Assembly: GCF_001424265.1 (NCBI RefSeq)
Contig: NZ_LMOV01000029.1
Location: 29,499 to 93,498, forward strand
DNA length: 64,000 bases
Source: Acidovorax sp. Leaf160
Lineage (GTDB): Bacteria; Pseudomonadota; Gammaproteobacteria; Burkholderiales; Burkholderiaceae_C
Direction of reading: 5' to 3'
The notes below the pieces were generated by a model, which ran no database searches, was not told the DNA's origin, and was given only the letters and a program-made list of their open reading frames with translations. Of the stretch, positions 59,351-64,000 are shown one piece after another (the first letter of the stretch is position 1; every line of letters starts with the position of its first letter). The translations under genes and the position numbers were made by a program.

Positions 59351-60435
59351 GCCGACGCGGCCCGCACGAATTCCTCCACGGCCAGCGAGCAGCCCTTGGC
59401 CTGCGCGCCCTCGGCGCGGCCCAGCAGCAGGAAGCCGCCCTCGGCAGCCAGGCCCACGTCCTCGGTCAGGATGGTGGTGACGGCGTTGTAGTTGGCCAGG
59501 TCGCAATGCACCAGGATGCCGCGCTCGCCGGGTGGCACGTCCCGGCCCGTGGCGGGGTCGACCAGGCGCGAGCGGATCCAGTGCGGGCCCGACTTGACCG
59601 ACGGCACCACGGCATTGCCATCGTCATAGAACTGGGTGCTCAGCTCGGTCATGCCGTACATGTTGATGCACTCACTGCGCGGCACGCCCAGCGCCTCGGA
59701 CAGCGCTTCGTAGAACGCATCCAGCGGCAGCTCGCGCGACTGGCCCTTGTAGCCGCCGGTGTCCAGCAGCCGGCTGCCGGGCGGCAGGCGAAAGCGCCGG
59801 CCCTGCGCGTGCAGCGCGTCCATCACATGCACGAAGCTGTAGCTGGCGCCCAGCAGCGCATAGGGCTGGCCGGTGCGCTCGGCCGCCTCCAGCGCCTGCC
59901 AGAGGCCGGCCAGGTCGATCCCGCGCGCATCGACGAAGTGGCGGCTGCCCGGGCTGCCGAAGCGGCTTTTGGCGAGCGCCAGGTAGTGCGCCAGCGACGA
60001 GTTCGGCATGAGGTCTTCGTCCGGGAAGAGGATGCCCATCGGCAGGCGCTCGGCGCCGCGCATGAAGCGCTCGGCGAAGTGGCGCTGCATGGATAGGTCG
60101 TACACGTCGAGCCGGGGGTGGAAGTGCCGCCCGCGCGTGTCGCCGCCGCGCGTGGTGCCGCTGGTCATGAACACGCGCTCGGTGGGCGAGGCGGGCTCGG
60201 ACCGCAGCTCCATCGCCTTGAAGGCGTCGATGGGCACGGCCGGAATGTCGCTCCAGCGCTGCACGCTGCGCAGCGTGGCGCCCCGGCGCTGGGAGAAGGT
60301 GCGGTAGGCGGCGTTGGCGCCGTACTGGTGGGCGAAGAGGCGCAGCGCGAGCGCGTCGAACTGGCTGTCCGTGCAACCACCGGGCATGGCGATGAAGGCG
60401 AGGATGTCCGCGACCAGCGGGGCGACCTTGTCCAT
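59347..60435 (-). CDS. LuxE-like acyl-protein synthetase
   Basis: The 362-residue protein belongs to the LuxE branch of the adenylate-forming superfamily. The ATP-binding motif TSGTT is at residues 91-95 (VFMTSGTTRGGDT), followed by GASYSFVHVMDAL, YGMTELSTQFYD and a C-terminal Cys349 (AKGCSLAVEEFV) in the position of the LuxE acyl-accepting cysteine. It should activate a carboxylic acid with ATP, load it on the Cys and pass it to the LuxC-like partner. The ATG at 60435 has a good AAGGAAG ribosome binding site, and the TPP riboswitch lies about 105 bases upstream. It is the first gene of the operon. Confidence 0.87.
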   Translation of the reverse strand: MDKVAPLVADILAFIAMPGGCTDSQFDALALRLFAHQYGANAAYRTFSQRRGATLRSVQRWSDIPAVPIDAFKAMELRSEPASPTERVFMTSGTTRGGDTRGRHFHPRLDVYDLSMQRHFAERFMRGAERLPMGILFPDEDLMPNSSLAHYLALAKSRFGSPGSRHFVDARGIDLAGLWQALEAAERTGQPYALLGASYSFVHVMDALHAQGRRFRLPPGSRLLDTGGYKGQSRELPLDAFYEALSEALGVPRSECINMYGMTELSTQFYDDGNAVVPSVKSGPHWIRSRLVDPATGRDVPPGERGILVHCDLANYNAVTTILTEDVGLAAEGGFLLLGRAEGAQAKGCSLAVEEFVRAASA

Positions 60436-60539
60436 GGGGCTTCCTTGGGTGACCTGGGGGTGATCTGGGTGGATGCTCCGAAGGTCGCCCGCCCCGCCGG
60501 ATCCGGGCGCGCACGGTGGCGCGGGGGTGGGGGGTTGAA

Positions 60540-60612
60540 GCTCTTCTTCCGCCGGCATGACCCGGTTCAAGTTCTCGGGTGTGGATCTCAGCACGTCAGT
60601 GCACCCCGGAGC
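60540..60612 (-). promoter_or_regulatory. TPP (THI-box) riboswitch
   Basis: Read on the minus strand the element contains CGGGGTGC, then CTGAGA (60591-60586), ACCC (60580-60577) and the pyrimidine/pyrophosphate helices GAACTTGAA followed by CCGGGTCATGCCGGCG (ending at 60550). These match the conserved thi-box core in the right order. Closing helix P1 can form between GCTC (60612-60609) and GAGC (60543-60540). The first gene controlled is the LuxE-like gene at 60435. About 100 bases of leader follow, without an obvious terminator, so control may be translational or by an alternative hairpin. Confidence 0.92.
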
Positions 60613-60824
60613 GTGCGGGATCTTAACCGGGCGGGCGCGGTGCCGCATCGCGTGGGGCATGCCCGCCGGAGCGCCACCACCGCTCGCCCCTACGGAGCCT
60701 CAAACCACTTCGCAGCGACGTACAGGCCGTTCAACATCCGGCCCGTGCCCACGGCCCCAGAAACCGGCGCAGCCTCCCCCATCCGATGGCCGCGGAGCAG
60801 GCCACGCCAGCAGACGCCGTGGAA

Positions 60825-60906
60825 CGGGCTTCGCCCGGCCACCGGCGTCGTCCCCCTGCCCGCCACGCGCAGCGTGGCGAGAGCGGAGGGAAGCCGCGCA
60901 GCGGCT
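60825..60906. repeat. Triple-hairpin GC-rich repeat element
   Basis: Three perfect hairpins with 3-base loops follow each other between the riboswitch and the Bug gene: CGGGC-TTC-GCCCG (60825-60837), CGCCACGC-GCA-GCGTGGCG (60861-60879) and AGCCGC-GCA-GCGGCT (60892-60906), with CCCCC tracts between them. Such sequences resemble GC-rich dispersed elements often seen at 3' ends of genes in Acidovorax-like genomes. Here it begins 18 bases beyond the stop of the Bug gene and could end its transcript. Recurrence elsewhere in the genome is not visible in this window. Confidence 0.55.
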
Positions 60907-60924
60907 CAGGGGGGTGCTGCCCTC

Positions 60925-61902
60925 TCAATCCAGCTTCACACCGGCCGCGCGGATGATCTCGCCCCAGCGCTTCGATTCGGCCCGGGCCATGGCGCGGAAC
61001 TGCTCGGGCGTGCCGGGCAGCGCTTCCATGCCGAAGTCCTTCATGCGGCGCACCACGTCGGGCGCGGCCAGGGCGCGGTTGATCTCGGCATTGAGCCGTT
61101 GCGTGATGGGCGCGGGCAGGCCGGCCGGCGCCACCACGCCCTGGAAGGCGTAGACCTCGGTGTCGGGCACGCCGGCCTCGGCCAGGGTGGGCACGTCGGG
61201 CAGCGCGGCCACCCGCTGGGCCGCGCCGATGGCGAGCGCGCGCACCTTGCCGGCCTGGATCACCGGCAGCCCGGCCGCCAGGTCGAGGAACATGCAGGGC
61301 ACCTGCCCGCCCATCACGTCCTGCAGCGCAGGGGCTGCGCCGCGGTAGGGGATGTGGGTGAGGAAGGTCTTGGTGCGGTGCTTGAACATCTCCATCGCCA
61401 GGTGGTGCGGCGACCCGTTGCCGGGCGATGCGTAGTTCAGCTTGCCCGGGTTGGCGCGCGCATAGGCCAGGAAGTCCTTCAGCGTCTTCGCCTCGAACGC
61501 CGGGTTCACCACCAGCGCCAGCGGAAAGCGGCTCAGGCCCCCGATGTAGGTGAAGTCCTTTTCCGGGTGGAAGGGCAGTTTGCTGAACAGGTGCTCGTTG
61601 AAGGCAAGCAGGGCGTTGTCGGCCGACATCAGCGTGTAGCCGTCGGGCTTGGCGGTGGCCACCAGCTGCGCGCCGATGTTGGTGGAGGCGCCGGGCCGGT
61701 TGTCCACCACGATCTGCTGGCCCAGCGGGCCGCGCAGCGCTTCGGCCACCGTGCGGGCCAGCACGTCGGTGCCGCCGCCGGCCGGGTACGGCACCACCCA
61801 GCGGATGGGCTGGTGGGGGTAGTCGGACTGGGCGAAGGCCCAGGGTGCGGCGCTGGCGCCGGCCAGTGCCAGGGCGCTCTGGAGAAGCTGTCTGCGTTGC
61901 AT
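60925..61902 (-). CDS. Bug/TctC solute-binding protein
   Basis: The 325-residue precursor has a signal peptide (LLQSALALAGASAAPWAFA) and the Bug domain: IRWVVPYPAGGGTDVLARTV, NRPGASTNIGAQLVA, KPDGYTLMSAD, KVRALAIGAAQRVAALPDVPT and YAFQGVVAPAGLPAPITQRL. Its ligand is unknown. It is the fourth Bug protein in the window and again lacks TctA/TctB partners. It lies upstream of the TPP-riboswitch operon in the same direction, but its 3' end has its own hairpin element, so co-transcription is uncertain. A dispersed repeat copy lies about 55 bases before its start. Confidence 0.92.
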   Translation of the reverse strand: MQRRQLLQSALALAGASAAPWAFAQSDYPHQPIRWVVPYPAGGGTDVLARTVAEALRGPLGQQIVVDNRPGASTNIGAQLVATAKPDGYTLMSADNALLAFNEHLFSKLPFHPEKDFTYIGGLSRFPLALVVNPAFEAKTLKDFLAYARANPGKLNYASPGNGSPHHLAMEMFKHRTKTFLTHIPYRGAAPALQDVMGGQVPCMFLDLAAGLPVIQAGKVRALAIGAAQRVAALPDVPTLAEAGVPDTEVYAFQGVVAPAGLPAPITQRLNAEINRALAAPDVVRRMKDFGMEALPGTPEQFRAMARAESKRWGEIIRAAGVKLD

Positions 61903-61957
61903 GGGGTGATGTCTCCTGAAGGATGGGGTGGGTGGACGCTGGATTCAGCGAATGGCG

Positions 61958-62018
61958 TTTGCCATTCTTTTGATAGCTTCATGCCCTTGATTTCAGGGCG
62001 CCAGAGGCACTTTTGGCT
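61958..62018 (+). repeat. Dispersed GCTAT/ATAGC repeat, copy 5
   Basis: This copy has a weakened first hairpin (GCCAT against ATAGC, TTTGATAGC kept) and a perfect second one (GCCCT and AGGGC around a 7-base loop, 61983-61999), followed by CAGAGGCACTTTTGGCTCGG. It overlaps the 3' end of the TraB/GumN gene and supplies its last nine or so codons and its stop codon. Confidence 0.72.
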
Positions 62019-63087
62019 CGGATTCCGTGGCCCCGGCGCGGGCCGGGGCTCGGCCTTGCGCGGCCGGGGGCGCCGCCTCGAACCGCACCCGCTCCACGCG
62101 AAAGCCCTGCGCCGCCAGCAGCGCGGGCAAGCCGTCAGCGCCCACCATGTGCAGCGCGCCGACTGCGGCGAACACGCGGCTGCCGCTGCGGTGGCGGGCG
62201 GCGATCGACGCCGCCAGTGCGGGGTTGCGCGCGGTCACCACGCGCTCGAAGGCTGCGCGGTCGGCGGGGCTGTCCATGCAGTCGCACCACTGGGCATAGG
62301 TGGCCAGCAGCGCGGTGCGGCCATCGGCCCAGGCCTGCACCAGCGTGCGCAGGCTGTCCCGGGCGTGGCCGGCTTCCAGCGCGCGCAGTCCTGAATCGAC
62401 CGCTTGCGCCGATTCGCCCGGCAGTTCGCCGGCCGACAGCGCCGCTATTTGCAGTTGCGGTGTTTCCAGCGACAGCACGGGCAGGCGCAGGCCGCGGGCC
62501 AGCCCGGCGAGCACCAGGTCGGTGCCATAGGCAGGGTCGATGCCGTCCCGCCGCCCTGCCATCACCGACAGCGCGGCGACCTGCATTTCCGGGCGCAGCG
62601 GCGCCAGCGCATCGGCGGCACAGGCGGCCACGGCCTGTGCGTGCAGGCGCTGCGCCAGGGCAGGCGGCAGGGGCGGCGCACCGGGGGGCTGGCGCATCGC
62701 CGCCTGCAGCGCCTGGGCGATGGCGGGGTCGAGCGGGTCGAGTTCGAGCGCGACGACATCGCTGGCGCGCACCGCCGCCAGCACGGTGGGGCCTGGGAGC
62801 ATCCAGTCGCGGTAGGCGGCGTGCACCGTGCCGTAGAGCCAGCTGGTGCGCCCGCCCTGCTCCACGCGCCAGAGGGCGCCGCGGTCGCGCGCCGCGCGCA
62901 GCCCCTGGGGGATGGTGGCCGGGTCGAGCGGAACTGCGGCGGGCGGGCAGCCGGCGCCCGCGGACGGCGGGGCCGGCGGGGACGGCACGGCGAGCGCCGG
63001 CTGCGCCAGGGCCAGCACCGGCCAGGCCAGGGCGCAGCAGGCCCAGGCACGCAGCCGGTGCAGCGCGCGGCGCGCGCGGGCGGTCAT
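61993..63087 (-). CDS. TraB/GumN family protein
   Basis: The 364-residue precursor has an N-terminal signal peptide (LRAWACCALAWPVLALA) and the TraB/GumN fold with the family motifs LYGTVHAAYRDW (the GxxH metal ligand), VVALELDPLD and VFAAVGALHMVGADGL (GxLH). Relatives such as Tiki are metal-dependent membrane proteases; bacterial members are poorly studied. The extreme C-terminus (SEPKVPLAP) is encoded by the overlapping dispersed repeat. Its start overlaps the stop of the FAH-family gene by four bases, so the two are translationally coupled. Confidence 0.87.
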   Translation of the reverse strand: MTARARRALHRLRAWACCALAWPVLALAQPALAVPSPPAPPSAGAGCPPAAVPLDPATIPQGLRAARDRGALWRVEQGGRTSWLYGTVHAAYRDWMLPGPTVLAAVRASDVVALELDPLDPAIAQALQAAMRQPPGAPPLPPALAQRLHAQAVAACAADALAPLRPEMQVAALSVMAGRRDGIDPAYGTDLVLAGLARGLRLPVLSLETPQLQIAALSAGELPGESAQAVDSGLRALEAGHARDSLRTLVQAWADGRTALLATYAQWCDCMDSPADRAAFERVVTARNPALAASIAARHRSGSRVFAAVGALHMVGADGLPALLAAQGFRVERVRFEAAPPAAQGRAPARAGATESEPKVPLAP

Positions 63088-64000
63088 GCGCCGGGCTCGG
63101 CGATGGTCTGGTCGATGGCGCCGAACAGGCTCTGGCCCGCGGCGTTCTTCATCTCGATGCGGATGGTGTCGCCGAACTTCATGAATTCGGTGCTGGGCTT
63201 GCCGTTCTGGATGGTCTCGATGCAGCGCTGTTCGGCGATGCAGCTGTAGCCCTTGGGCCAGACCATGCGCCCACCCTGCTCCACGCCCTGATTGCTGACC
63301 GTGCCGCTGCCGACGATGGAGCCGGCGCGCACGTTGCGCGTCTTGGCGATGTGGGCGATGAGCTGGCCGAAGTGGAAGGTCATCTCTGGCCCCGCCTCGC
63401 ACTGGCCGACCTTGCGGCCGTTCCAGGTCGATTCGATCGTCAGGTGCAGCCGGCCGCCCTGCCAGGCGCTGCCCAGCTCATCGAGCGTGACGGCGACCGG
63501 GCTGAACGCCGTGGCGGGCTTGGACTGGAAGAAGCCGAAGCCCTTGGCCAGTTCGGCCGGGATCAGGTTGCGCAGCGACACGTCGTTGGCAATCATCACC
63601 AGGCGGATGCCGTCCAGCGCCTGCTCGGGCGTGGCGCCCATCTTCACGTCGCCGGTGACGACGGCGATCTCGGCCTCGAAGTCGATGCCCATGGCCTCGC
63701 TGGGCACGACCACGTTGTCGCACGGGCCGATGAAGTCGTCGCTGCCGCCCTGGTACATCAGCGGGTCGGTGTAGAAACTCTCGGGCACTTCGGAGTTGCG
63801 CGCTTTTCGCACCAGTTCGACGTGGTTGATGTAAGCGGAGCCGTCGGCCCACTGGTAGGCGCGCGGCAGCGGTGCCATGCACTGGGCCGGGTCGAACGGA
63901 AACGCATGCCGTGCGCGGCCGGCGTTGAGCTGGTCGTACAGGTCCTGCAGCTGCGGCGACAGGAAGTTCCAGTCGTCCAGCACCTGCTGCAGGCGGGTTG
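63084..64000 (-). CDS. Fumarylacetoacetate hydrolase-family protein, cut by window edge
   Basis: The reading frame is open to the right edge of the window, so the true N-terminus lies beyond base 64000; about 305 residues are visible. The FAH domain is clear: FYTDPLMYQGGSDDFIGPCD, the metal-binding GIDFEAEIAVVTGDV (Glu-x-Glu), NDVSLRNLIPAELAKGFGFF, MTFHFGQLIAHI and SIVGSGTVSNQG. The pattern fits fumarylacetoacetase-like hydrolases that cleave C-C bonds of acylpyruvates. Preceding residues up to the edge (TRLQQVLDDWNF) belong to the usual N-terminal domain. Neighbouring tyrosine-degradation genes may lie to the right, outside the window. Confidence 0.88.
   Translation of the reverse strand, partial: TRLQQVLDDWNFLSPQLQDLYDQLNAGRARHAFPFDPAQCMAPLPRAYQWADGSAYINHVELVRKARNSEVPESFYTDPLMYQGGSDDFIGPCDNVVVPSEAMGIDFEAEIAVVTGDVKMGATPEQALDGIRLVMIANDVSLRNLIPAELAKGFGFFQSKPATAFSPVAVTLDELGSAWQGGRLHLTIESTWNGRKVGQCEAGPEMTFHFGQLIAHIAKTRNVRAGSIVGSGTVSNQGVEQGGRMVWPKGYSCIAEQRCIETIQNGKPSTEFMKFGDTIRIEMKNAAGQSLFGAIDQTIAEPGA

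Noticed and set aside
57866-60435. Bioluminescence (lux) operon
   Set aside because: Only LuxC- and LuxE-like genes are present. luxA, luxB and luxD are missing, and the operon is controlled by a TPP riboswitch with an ABC transporter.

Overview
The window is GC-rich (roughly 68-70 % by eye) betaproteobacterial DNA, most likely from a Comamonadaceae bacterium of the Acidovorax/Paracidovorax type. The pointers are four Bug/TctC solute-binding genes, a PhaM-type PHA granule protein, a histone-like AAKK-tailed HU protein, and five copies of a short GCTAT...ATAGC repeat that I associate with Comamonadaceae intergenic regions. I see no rRNA, tRNA, CRISPR array, transposase or integrase.

Layout. 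1-1400: a ctaD fragment joined to the headless 3' part of a foreign-looking, lower-GC gene. 1.4-5.3 kb: a four-gene operon (ArnT-like GT39, ArnC-like GT2, GtrA, YdjC/NaxD-type deacetylase) that looks like a lipid A aminosugar modification cassette. 5.6-16.9 kb: mainly housekeeping genes (cupin, AEC transporter, a regulator plus P-loop-deficient GTPase pair, rep helicase, pldA, usp, tgt, GST, SDR). 17.1-22.3 kb: a GntR-flanked catabolic cluster (dehydrogenase, twin Bug proteins, LigI-like amidohydrolase, RraA/CHA-aldolase-like protein). 22.3-27 kb: membrane and exported proteins of unknown role and a saccharopine-dehydrogenase-like reductase. 27-28.7 kb: divergent acdR-acdS (ACC deaminase). 28.9-34.5 kb: chemoreceptor, LplT-PlsC fusion with ceramidase-like protein, XRE regulator.

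34.5-40.5 kb: a phage-type CI/Cro switch with three matching operators, directly upstream of a synthase-type exopolysaccharide operon (processive GT2, coiled-coil inner-membrane protein, exported TolC-like protein, UDP-sugar dehydrogenase). No other phage gene is visible, so the switch appears to have been recruited to control polymer production. 40.6-54 kb: WXXGXW protein, catabolic genes with a Bug protein, a CMD-AhpD fusion, FIST protein, PhaM and histone-like HU, tyrosine phosphatase, an EF-hand membrane protein and a DUF2254 protein.

54.4-60.6 kb: a TPP riboswitch followed by LuxE-like, LuxC-like, ABC ATPase, permease, NMT1/THI5-type binding protein and SDR genes. LuxE and LuxC normally reduce a carboxylic acid to an aldehyde. 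Under a thiamine riboswitch and beside a pyrimidine-type transporter they suggest a carboxylate-reduction route that salvages an oxidised thiamine breakdown product. This and the CI/Cro-controlled polymer operon are the two most interesting systems here. The window ends with a fourth Bug gene, a TraB/GumN protein and a fumarylacetoacetate-hydrolase-family gene cut by the window edge.
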